From contig CAUDNR010000207.1 in the NCBI GenBank assembly GCA_958430865.1, forward strand, positions 11,394 to 37,617: a stretch of DNA of 26,224 bases, given 5' to 3'. The notes beneath the pieces are model-generated. The model searched no databases, was not told the DNA's origin, and worked only from the letters and a program-made list of their open reading frames with translations. Below, piece by piece: positions 17,942 through 26,224 of this stretch. The position numbers and the translations under genes were made by a program. The stretch is from Entrophospora sp. SA101. Lineage: Eukaryota > Glomeromycota > Glomeromycetes > Entrophosporales > Entrophosporaceae. Each line of letters begins with the position of its first letter. Position 1 is the stretch's first letter.

Positions 17942-20900
17942 CCTCTTCAAGTCTTTTTATCATCGGTGTAACCTAAATACCAAAAAATACAATCATTATT
18001 ATTAATTTCAAACTTTCCTCCCATATAAAACACAAATTTTTACAAACCAATTCGCGTAATTTATTAAGATCGTCCTGTTTCCCAGACGGTGCTTGTTTAG
18101 CTTTATCAGAATAATACCATTCCAAAATAGCATCTTCTTCAATCACATCATCTTCATAAAAAATACGAAGAGATAAAGCAAAGATTTTGATATAACTTTC
18201 ATCTTTTAAACAGTATTCCTGAATCAATTATTTATTATTATTATTATTTTAATATAAAACATTTATAAATAATAACTGGAACAAAATTTTTTGTAAATTA
18301 CTTGTGTTATGTATAATGAATCAAGTTGATCATTCTTTGATTGAATCAATTTATCAATTAAAGGCCCCCAGCCAAGCAAAACCTGATTATATATAGAAAA
18401 AATCAATAAAAAATTATTTAACAATAAACTCATCTGTTCCCAATAAAATAAAAATTAAATTACATTTTTTGTGCTTTGCCATAATTTCTCTGTATTGATT
18501 TGACTTAGTATAGTGGGGATTGCCACTCTACGTAGATCATAAATAGAAATATTGTATGCCATTCTTAATGTATTCAATTCCAATAATGTATCTTCTACTT
18601 TATGATTTTCAGAGAAAGCACGCTCTAAAGTTTGCAATGCTTCATTTGAAAAATTTTCTTTGTTGGATTGTTGGTGGTCATCCACATCACTTTCTTCATC
18701 TGATGATCCATCACTAATAACAGATATTGATGATTCACTATCTATATGATATATATTAGATATATCATATGCTTATATTTTTTTGGAGAGAATGTATATT
18801 AATTATGATAAGAATAATCATTATGATAAATTTATATAAGTAACAATCTAATAAATTTTTATTTAATATAAAAAAGAAATACATATACCCAAAGATGAAA
18901 CTTGAGCATTTCTAAAAGTATTTAAAGAATCTTCATCATCTTCTTCACCATAAAATTTTTCAATCCAAACATATCCTTTCCCATTTTCGCCAATAACAGA
19001 ATAATCATAATCTATTAAATGAAATATTTTTAGGAAAACCCTAATATATAGATACGCTATGTAATATATACTACATATGAAATATATATGTTGAATAATT
19101 ACCAATATCAACATTTTTATCTATATTCTTTTCACAATTATCATTGTCATCATTGTCATCATCAAAATCTTCTACAGCTTTCTTACTATGTCTTGATATT
19201 TTTGTGTAAGCTGGTAAAGTAATATTAGGTCCAATCACAACCTAATTTCAAGTATCAATATTAATAACAAAATATGAATAAATAAAATAACACATATATT
19301 TATTTATGATATAGAGAAATGTAAACCTTACACCATGAGAAAGTATGCATCCTTTATTCACCGTTACATTTTCTTGTAGAATAACATTATTTGTCAAAAT
19401 AGAACAAGTGATTGAACAATTAGACTTGATGATCACATCATCCCATATATAAGCTCCATCAATATTAACATTGGGGCCTACATGATTCAATAATAAATTA
19501 TTTTGAGTATGTATTTTCCTTTTATGTATATTTATTAATTTCCAAACAAAAAATCAAATTATTTTTTTATAATAAATACCAATGCTAACCCTTCTACCAA
19601 TAACAGAATTAGTTATTTCTGTATTTTCAGCAATTTTGGTTCCTGCACCTATTAATACTTTTTCACCAAGGAAACATGATCTTGACAATGACACATCCTT
19701 CTCCTTGTAGATTTGACCACGTAAATATTCATAACTATCACCTTCTTGAAGGTTACTATCTGGTACAATAGGATATGTCCATCGAGATAAAATATCTTTA
19801 CTGATATAGAAAAATTAATTAATTAATAAATTAAAAAATAAATAGTAATGGTAACAGAGATAATACCTGATGGTATCATATGTTTGCAGGCCTCGAACTC
19901 TAGCAGCATAAGTACCCTCAACAATATGACAGTAGATCGTCTTGGATAATATGTCAGATGTTAGAATACCATAAACAAAATCTTTTCGGATATCTTCATA
20001 GTCAAAGTTCTCTGTAAATAATGCTGGCACTTCAACTGAACAAATATCAATCTGACAATCAATCAAATCATTCCTAATTTCAACATCTGAATGCTTTTCA
20101 AATATACTCATGTCCATAACCATGTGTTGTTTGCGTGGATACACTTCAACTGATTCATAATGCAAACATTCTTTTGTTTGTGCATCAACAGCAAAAATTG
20201 AAGATTCACCTACAGCTCTAATAATAAGAAAATAATTGTAATGTAGTTTAGAATGTTTGGATTCATTAATAAAATAAAATTTAAAATTTAACATATATAA
20301 ATATATATATATATATATTAGATTAAAGATATTTCACCTGGTTCGATGGAAAGGACTGGCCTCTTTTAACACCTTTGATCAAAAGAAAATTAAAATTGTA
20401 AAAAATTGACTTGTAATTTTTTTTTCTCCAAAACAATTGAGGTGACACACACATATGTTTTTTAAATATTTTTATTATGATAATAATAATATACCATTGT
20501 CATTATTGCATTCTTATCTTCTTTTTTTCTATCTCTATTATTGAATAATCCAATAATTAATTAATAAATTAAACAAAATTCCACACCCTGATAATTAATT
20601 AATTAAATCGATTATTTACCTGTGGTTATCTAAAACCTTTTCCAAATGAACATTAGACACAACATCACCACTAATAAGAATAAAATCTGAACTAATTAAT
20701 TGTTTAGCATCAACTTCACGTAAAACATCACCAAGTGAACGAGCTTCAGGTGTAAAAATTGTAAAGATCTTAATTGGAGAATAAGATCGATTCCATTTCG
20801 AGGCTCTTCATATATGTATAAAAGTAATAATTTGAATGTGTGATTTTAACTATTATATATAAAAATAAATTTGAACCATACTCGATATAATTCCTTATTT

Positions 20901-21201
20901 TCTCAGCATGTTCTCTACAAAAAAGGTAAGCTTCTTGAACACCAGCAACAGCAAGGAATTCAAGTGTATACTCGATTAAAGGTGTGTTGCATAAAGGCAT
21001 TAAGCACTATATAATTTTCCATATATATATTAAAATGTTATTTTAAAAAAAGAGAGAAAATAATAAAAATATACTTACTCGTGGTGTGTCAAAAGTTATA
21101 GGATGAAATCGTTCATTAAAGCTATCAGCCAAAACAACCGCTTGTAAAACTATTTCTGTTTCGATATTTTTACCTGAATTTTTAGAACTTGGAGGTGACA
21201 T
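17907..21201 (-). CDS. GCD6: Translation initiation factor eIF2B, epsilon (catalytic) subunit
   Basis: Exons: 21201-21079, 21006-20882, 20805-20620, 20534-20495, 20372-20338, 20217-19867, 19800-19580, 19477-19332, 19241-19103, 19011-18889, 18741-18464, 18382-18302, 18218-18048, 17972-17907. All junctions are GT-AG and in phase; the product is 694 aa (yeast 712). eIF2B exchanges GDP for GTP on eIF2, the step controlled by eIF2 phosphorylation. Residues 1 to about 300 are the nucleotidyltransferase-like domain (LQAVVLADSFNERFHPITFD; TPLIEYTLEFLAVAGVQEAY; ISSDFILISGDVVSNVHLEK; MTMVLKEASPFHRTR). About 310-425 is the hexapeptide left-handed helix (FLGEKVLIGAGTKIAENTEI; LSHGVVIGPNITLPAYTKIS). An acidic Ser/Asp linker follows, then the C-terminal W2/eIF5C exchange domain (LELNTLRMAYNISIYDL; VIEEDAILEWYYSDKAKQ). 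The protein ends in a nine-Asp run. Exons 4 and 5 are only 40 and 35 bp. It looks fully functional. Confidence 0.95.
17912..17938 (-). repeat. GAT9 trinucleotide repeat in the last eIF2B-epsilon exon
   Basis: Nine in-frame GAT codons encode the Asp run just before the last Glu and the stop. This is a coding microsatellite that can vary in length without a frameshift. Confidence 0.9.
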
Positions 21202-21475
21202 TTTTTTTTTTAATTATAAAAATCAGAATTTCTATCGTTGATCGGCGGAGATTGCGCCGCAAAATCAAGTGTTGTTTGTATCTCGCGATTATGACATGCA
21301 AATCTTTTACCTAATAAAATCGCGCATTTACGAATAAAAGTAACTTCTTCAGCTTCATATAAACAGTGCCATCGAAAGAGCATATACAAACTAGGATTTT
21401 AAAAATAGCGAGGATGCTAAGATATTATTACTTATAATAAATCATTGAAGAAAAATAAATTCCCAAAAACATTAC
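21202..21475. promoter_or_regulatory. Shared divergent promoter region
   Basis: 274 bp separate the eIF2B-epsilon start from a forward 47-aa ORF. The part near 21238-21345 is unusually G+C-rich for this window (GGCGGAGATTGCGCCGCAAA, CTCGCGATTATGACATGC), as is common in promoters or short 5' leaders of conserved genes. No named factor site is claimed. Confidence 0.4.
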
Positions 21476-21619
21476 ATGTCGCCAGCAGGATTTTTAAATA
21501 AACGCATTTCAAAACACAGAAAATATGAGTTTTTATCAATAATTATCTATGGTGTCTGCATTTACGCTAACAAAAGAATAATAGATGATGGCATTGTGAG
21601 TGGATTTGAAGGCATGTGA
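21476..21619 (+). CDS. 47-aa ORF with one membrane segment
   Basis: ATG at 21476: MSPAGFLNKRISKHRKYEFL, then SIIIYGVCIYANKRIID, ending DDGIVSGFEGM and TGA. A basic N-terminus precedes one hydrophobic helix (FLSIIIYGVCIYA) and a charged tail, the shape of small inner-membrane or mitochondrial assembly proteins. GTGAGT at 21594-21599 (after DDGI) could be a splice donor, which would give a longer protein with a different tail; I found no convincing second exon. Base composition is higher in G+C than the flanks. Possible but unproven gene. Confidence 0.35.
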   Translation: MSPAGFLNKRISKHRKYEFLSIIIYGVCIYANKRIIDDGIVSGFEGM

Positions 21620-22460
21620 AATTGGTTTAATCCATTTTGAAAGAATTATTGCGCCTTATAAAGACATTGACCAAATGACTGTGTTGGTTAAGTGAGAGCT
21701 CTCACCGAAAACAATAGAGCATAAGATAATAAACCAAGATCATTATCATCATCATCATCACCATGACTTTAATAAATAAATATTTAAAGGAATATGATTA
21801 TGTTAGTTGTTTTGTTGAAAGTAATAGATATTAATCATGGTGAAGGTTTCAATATTTTTTTGAGTGAAGTGGAAATTACCGAATTTATTTCCAATTTATT
21901 TGATTGATGATAAAAGCAAAGCCAGAGTTCAGATAAAAATTTTTAATTTCCAGTTCATAAATTCAAAAATTAACATTATAATCAACTCGCACAATAGCCA
22001 AACAGTTAAAGGCTACTGTACATATCCCCCTGGACTTAATTTGATTGTAACTTGTATGCTCTAAGGTACAAATGCAAATGTTTGGCTGTGACATGTATAT
22101 TTTATTTTCATAAAAAAACAGTTTTGACCAATATTTATATTTACTACAAACTTCTTTCTTTCAATTTTAATGATGCAGTATTGTTATACTGTTTATAGTG
22201 TATCCCATGTGCTGTAGTAGTAGTAATATGTATTGAAAAGCTGCTTGTTTTCAATTAATTTTCCATTTTAAATCTCTTGATCCTGAGACAAATAAACTGT
22301 TTACTTTTATATCATCATTTTGTTACAACTAATCATATAAATATAAATGAATTGTTAAAAATGTTCTTCTTAAATATTCACGAAAATGGTTTTTTAAACC
22401 ATATATTATTAAAAATAGTAATCATGCCTTTCACTTAATGCAAATATCACGCGAGATTGA
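21620..22460. other. Intergenic, no gene seen
   Basis: It holds a small CAT repeat near 21741-21765. The forward frame at 21864-22064 has no supporting features. Otherwise A+T-rich. Confidence 0.4.
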
Positions 22461-22739
22461 CTTATTCTTAAAAATATTCTAGAATCCAAAACTAAATTAG
22501 AGGCACGAAAAATAATATCAAAAAAATTTCCTAATAATATATTGGATATTAGATGCATTGCTCATTGTATCCATTTAACATCCAAAGATATCATAAAGCG
22601 TAAATTTGCAAATCAAATTGTAATTCACTTGTTAAATATTTCAAAAAATAATATTGTGTTATCTCTTCTCAATGAAGTTATTAGTAGATATAATATAAAA
22701 GGTGGTTCTTTAAAAAATTATAGCAGAATTCGTTGGGAT
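22461..22739 (+). pseudogene. hAT transposase fragment (DUF659-type region)
   Basis: One open frame reads LILKNILESKTKLEARKIIS, KKFPNNILDIRCIAHCIHLT, SKDIIKRKFANQIV..., to EVISRYNIKGGSLKNYSRIR and WD. The C-I-A-H-C-I-x-L block, with S-K-D-I a few residues later, and the 'GG-x-LK-x-Y-x-x-x-RW' block are typical of hAT-family transposase-like proteins of fungi (family knowledge). Only about 93 residues remain, from the middle of the catalytic region. There is no N-terminal zinc finger and no C-terminal dimerisation domain. Upstream the frame meets a TGA. Downstream it ends abruptly after RWD, about 40 bp before the ATCCGT repeat cluster, suggesting a truncation or insertion joint. Confidence 0.6.
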
Positions 22740-22778
22740 CTGCATACGAAACTGTGGACTTTCCGGCCTAATGATGAG

Positions 22779-22930
22779 TATCCGTCATCCGTTCATCTTC
22801 TAAAAATCAATCTGTCATCCGGCCATTACTCAAAAAATGCATCCGTTGGGATTTCATCGGATTAAGATGATCCGTATTAGTATAATCCGTATAATCGAAC
22901 GGATTGGACGGATTAAACGGATAATCCAAT
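22779..22930. repeat. ATCCGT/ACGGAT repeat cluster with inverted symmetry
   Basis: ATCCGT occurs at 22780, 22787, 22841, 22870 and 22885, with ATCCGG at 22817. The reverse complement ACGGAT occurs at 22899, 22908 and 22917. The left words point one way and the right words the other, so the 22870-22922 part can fold into a hairpin around AATCGAA. The cluster is far richer in CG than its surroundings. Confidence 0.7.
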
Positions 22931-23700
22931 GAAACACAATAATAAAGATACCTGCCATAATTAATTAATTGCGCTGTAGTGACCATTTGCGGCGATAACA
23001 TTGTGATGGTAATTATTTATGCAGCAGCGGAAAATGGTAGTTAGCAGCCCAAACAATTTGCAGCAGGTATTTTTGGTTTAGCAACTTTAATTGTTTTTTA
23101 GAATTTACGTTTAACACTTCATATCCATCACACAAAATAAGTAAAGGAGCAATTGCAAATAAAACAATGATGATTAAGATATGATGCATGAAAATTTATT
23201 GTCACGATATATAAATAAAAATTTTTACACGTGATAATAATAAATAATCGGATCTATTTGCACAAAATATGGTTATAAATATAAATAAAGAATTTTAACA
23301 AAATAAAAGGTTTGGTGAATTTCAATTTCAACTAAAATTATAATGTTAATAAATAATATTAGCACATTTAATAATTATTAGCAAGGATTAACATTTTCAA
23401 GACCAAAACTTCATAATATTTCAACACTTTCAGTAATTTTTTATTTTCAATCCAAATAACAAGGATTAATAATAATAAACCAAAATATTATCTTATAATG
23501 TCACGAGAATAAATGGTTAGATTCATATCTGGTGTTTAAGAAAACACAATTCGTTTGTAGGAAAATGATGGTTAAATAATTCTATGATATGTATATATAC
23601 ACATACATTAATTAATAATTTCTTTTTTTAGCATTTTTAATATAAAAAAATTGTTTTTGATTTAATATATAGCAACAAGATTCATAAAATGGATTTTCAT
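22931..23700. other. Intergenic, no gene seen
   Basis: A+T-rich. The glutamine amidotransferase half expected before an aminodeoxychorismate synthase was looked for here (motifs for oxyanion Gly-x-Cys-x-Gly and the His-Pro-Glu triad) and not found. Confidence 0.4.
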
Positions 23701-25534
23701 TTATGGGTTCAACACCAAATTTTTCAAATATGTTGTGTCATATTTCACTTTAGAAAAAGATTTGAAAATACATTGCACAAATGGAAAATTTATTTCAAAA
23801 AAAATAGAAGAAATTAAACATATTGGGATCGGATTGCAAATGCAGCAAGGCCAATTAATCAAAATATTGGCATCACAAAAATAATGGATCACTTTATGAT
23901 ACTTAAATTTAAAAGAAAAGAACATCAAATAATACCATTTGATTTCCGTTTAAGAATAGTGGGTTATTTGGCTATGAAATGAAACATGAATCTATGTAAA
24001 GGTTGTTCCCAATGGTGTTGATCCAAACAATAAATATCCTGATTCAGCATTTATATTTTCAACATACACAGTAGTATTCGATCACTTAAAAAAAAAAAAG
24101 ATTATGGTCAATTGGATTAATTAAAAATGATGATGGTGGTAATTCATTGATAGATTATATTGAGTTGGAAGAAGGATCGGGAATTTTCCTCTTACTGACA
24201 GCTTATCATTAGCAAAATCAACTGAAGAAAATTTAAATAATATAATCGCTCTAAAAAAAACACCAAGAAAAAATTCCAATCAATAAGAACCACTACTGCC
24301 ATCATAACAACAATAGTAGTATTTGTTTTAGTAATGTTTATAATAATCATAAAGACAATAAGGTAACATGTCTATCGATTTACAAATTTCATTCCTGATA
24401 TGAATTTGGATCAATATTTAAAGTCTATTGAAAGAGCAAAACCATTGATTTACAAAGGTCAAAGTTACAAATTATGCCTTACAACGCAATTTGTACCAAA
24501 TTGCCAAATAAACCAAAAAAAGATTGATGATATTCTAGGGTTAAATTACTACATTAGTTCAAATAATCTTGTGCCTTATTCAGATCTTATTTATTTTAAT
24601 AACCTAAATTTATCAATATTAAGTTTGTCACCTGAAAAGTTCTTAGAATAGATGATAAGGGAGTTTTATAGAGATGAAGTCAATAAAAGGTACAGTTGCA
24701 AATGTTTTTGCAAGAAGAAAAAGACTAATGAAACAAAGGATCAAGACTATGATAACAAACGTGATCATGAAGAATGTTGTAAAATTAAAAGAAAAGAGTA
24801 GGATTTAATACGAATTTATATGCTAGAAGAAAATATTAAAGAAAGAGCTGAAAATTTAATGGTTAGTAAATTGTGAAAGTGATTACATACATAAATTGTA
24901 TAATAAATAATAATGATAAGATGTTTTTGATTTTTAGATTGTGGATTTGATACGTAATGACCTTCACAGATATGTATTCCTAACACATTCAAAGTACCAT
25001 ATTTGATGAAGGTAGTAGAATCATATAAAATGTTCATCAATTTGTGACAACTGTTAAAGGAAATTTAAATAGAAATATAGATTATGTTAATGTCATCAAA
25101 AATTGCTTTCCTTCTGGTAAAATAACAAATGATAATTTCATTGTTTTTATTCTTCCACTCTGGATTATTATTAATGATTTTTTATAAAATGTTTGTAGGG
25201 ATCAATGACTGGTGCTCCTAAATTACATAATGTACAATTACTTGAAAAGTTAAAAAATTATATCTCAAGAGGTGTTTATTCTGGTTGTTTAGGTTAATGA
25301 TCCAAATACTCCTAATAACCATAGGTGTGGTGCCCATTTCAGTGTTGTCATTAGAACAGTTATTATTTGTGATGAAAAAGGTGTGTTAAAAAAACTTTTT
25401 TCAAAATGTATTTTTTATAATAAACAATATGCATATATTTTTCTAGATGTGCTGGTGGTGCTATCATAGATCTTTCAAACCCAGAAATGGGATGGCAAGA
25501 AGTTTTATTAAAATTGCAATATAACAAAGTTTGA
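23701..25534 (+). pseudogene. ABZ1: Aminodeoxychorismate synthase pseudogene (PabB half)
   Basis: ADC synthase converts chorismate and glutamine to aminodeoxychorismate, the pABA precursor for folate. Recognisable blocks lie in order but in changing frames: LEKDLKIHCTNGKFISKKIE (about 23750); PFDFRLRIVGY shifting to GYEMKHESM (about 23990); NNKYPDSAFIFSTYTVVFDH, shifting in a 12-A run; SLAKSTEENLNNIIALKKTP; LDQYLKSIERAKPLIYKGQS and LCLTTQF (24403 on); SLSPEKFLE; MKSIKGTVA, keeping the Lys of the PIKGT motif; NIKERAENLM. GT-AG introns follow at 24862-24937, 25117-25198 and 25381-25446. They join LM to IVDLIRNDLH, then VHQFVTTVKGN and NCFPSG to [11 protein letters not shown], and lead to RCGAHFSVVIRTVII and CAGGAIIDLSNPEMGWQEVL. 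I count at least six frame changes or stops, including an extra G at the second acceptor. The N-terminal amidotransferase domain is absent. Relationship to PabB is firm; loss of function is very likely. Confidence 0.8.
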
Positions 25535-26081
25535 TTTCTGAATAAAAAAACATTTCAATTATTTTTTTACCAATATAATAATAATTATAATAATAACTGT
25601 TATTATTATTTTAATTAGTGTCACATCTTTTATAAACCAAAAATATCTAATAATTATAACAGGCACTTTAAATTTTCTGTTGGTTACAATCTAAATGATA
25701 CTTTAATCTCAATATGTATGCATGCTTAATTAATATTGATATATATTAAATTCCACAACATAAAATATATTTAATCATAGAATAAAATTCACTTTAGGCA
25801 TTATAATAAATAAAATTTGTCACAGAATCTTTTTGTGATTTTACAAATGGAACTATTCTTACAGTGAAAGATTAATTAGACAAGGTATATGGGGCATGCT
25901 GCAACAAAACCAGACAAAGTGAACATTGGTATTACCAAGAATTTCAGGGACCAAAGTTTAGTCATCTTTAATGCAATTATAATTAACAGTTTTATAATGA
26001 CCCATTTTATATTTTGGTTGATATAGAACTGACCCCTGTATAAAAATAGTTGATATGAAACTCATTTACATTAGGTCTACC
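25535..26081. other. Intergenic, no gene seen
   Basis: It holds the pseudogene's 3' flank and the presumed promoter side of the next ORF. No repeat or ORF worth calling. Confidence 0.4.
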
Positions 26082-26224
26082 ATGGAACCCAAGAATTATA
26101 GTACTATCAGAAGTATTTTGAAGAAAGAACAAGGTGAAAAAATTGCACCTTATGTTTTCAAAATAAATGATACTCAAACACTTGAAGCTTATCTAAGAAA
26201 AGAAAGAATTACCTATGAGATTTA
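26082..26224 (+). CDS. Start of an unrecognised gene, partial
   Basis: ATG at 26082 sits in a good fungal context (ACCATGG). The frame stays open to the window edge: MEPKNYSTIRSILKKEQGEK, then IAPYVFKINDTQTLEAYLRK and ERITYEI. The segment is hydrophilic with balanced composition and lies in a region less A+T-rich than the upstream spacer, which supports coding. I do not recognise the family, and 47 residues are too few to assign one. Confidence 0.5.
   Translation, partial: MEPKNYSTIRSILKKEQGEKIAPYVFKINDTQTLEAYLRKERITYEI

Noticed and set aside
22807..23001. Minus-strand 64-aa ORF rich in Pro, Asn and Asp
   Set aside because: Produced by translating the ATCCGT/ACGGAT repeat cluster; not protein-like.
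1..26224. tRNA, rRNA and CRISPR arrays
   Set aside because: No box A/box B pairs with cloverleaf potential, no conserved rRNA stretches and no regularly spaced identical repeats with unique spacers were seen by eye; a covariance-model scan would settle it.

Overview
This is a strongly A+T-rich eukaryotic nuclear window with short GT-AG introns (about 40-90 bp for most), many homopolymer runs, and a mix of intact spliced genes and decayed repeat-derived coding remnants. The best taxonomic guess is a Glomeromycotina (arbuscular mycorrhizal) fungus of Rhizophagus type. That rests on the zinc-ribbon/kinase-like gene at the left edge, which is typical of the very large kinase-like families of these fungi, on a DUF7918-like gene, and on abundant hAT/TTF-zinc-finger debris. 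The assignment comes from recognised family style, not from a database search.

Layout. 1-717: 3'-truncated (-)-strand gene with alternating zinc ribbons and a kinase N-lobe. 866-2018: a complete transposon-like element with 20-bp perfect terminal inverted repeats, 8-bp target duplications and tandem subterminal repeats. 2030-9240: a repeat-rich, gene-poor zone. It holds an 86-bp tandem repeat array, a degenerate repeat array, two or three frameshifted coding remnants, a TTF-zinc-finger fragment, a four-exon PD-(D/E)XK-like nuclease gene interrupted by one TGA, an oppositely oriented multi-stop coding remnant, and a solo pogo-like terminus.

9512-14831: three apparently functional genes. These are a two-exon NmrA/SDR-type NAD(P)-binding protein (-), a 147-aa secreted protein with a possible Kex2 site (+), and a three-exon Asn/Asp-rich DUF7918-like protein (-). 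15969-17268: a doubtful signal-peptide ORF ending in a TA microsatellite, and a decayed (-) gene.

17907-21201: a complete 14-exon gene for the catalytic epsilon subunit of eIF2B (694 aa), the clearest gene of the window. A 47-aa membrane-type ORF diverges from it at 21476. 22461-22739: hAT transposase fragment ending next to an ATCCGT/ACGGAT repeat cluster. 23701-25534: a heavily frameshifted aminodeoxychorismate synthase (pABA synthesis) pseudogene. 26082-26224: start of an unrecognised gene running off the window.

The intact genes do not form a pathway; they look like independent loci separated by decayed repeats. I found no rRNA, tRNA or CRISPR array.
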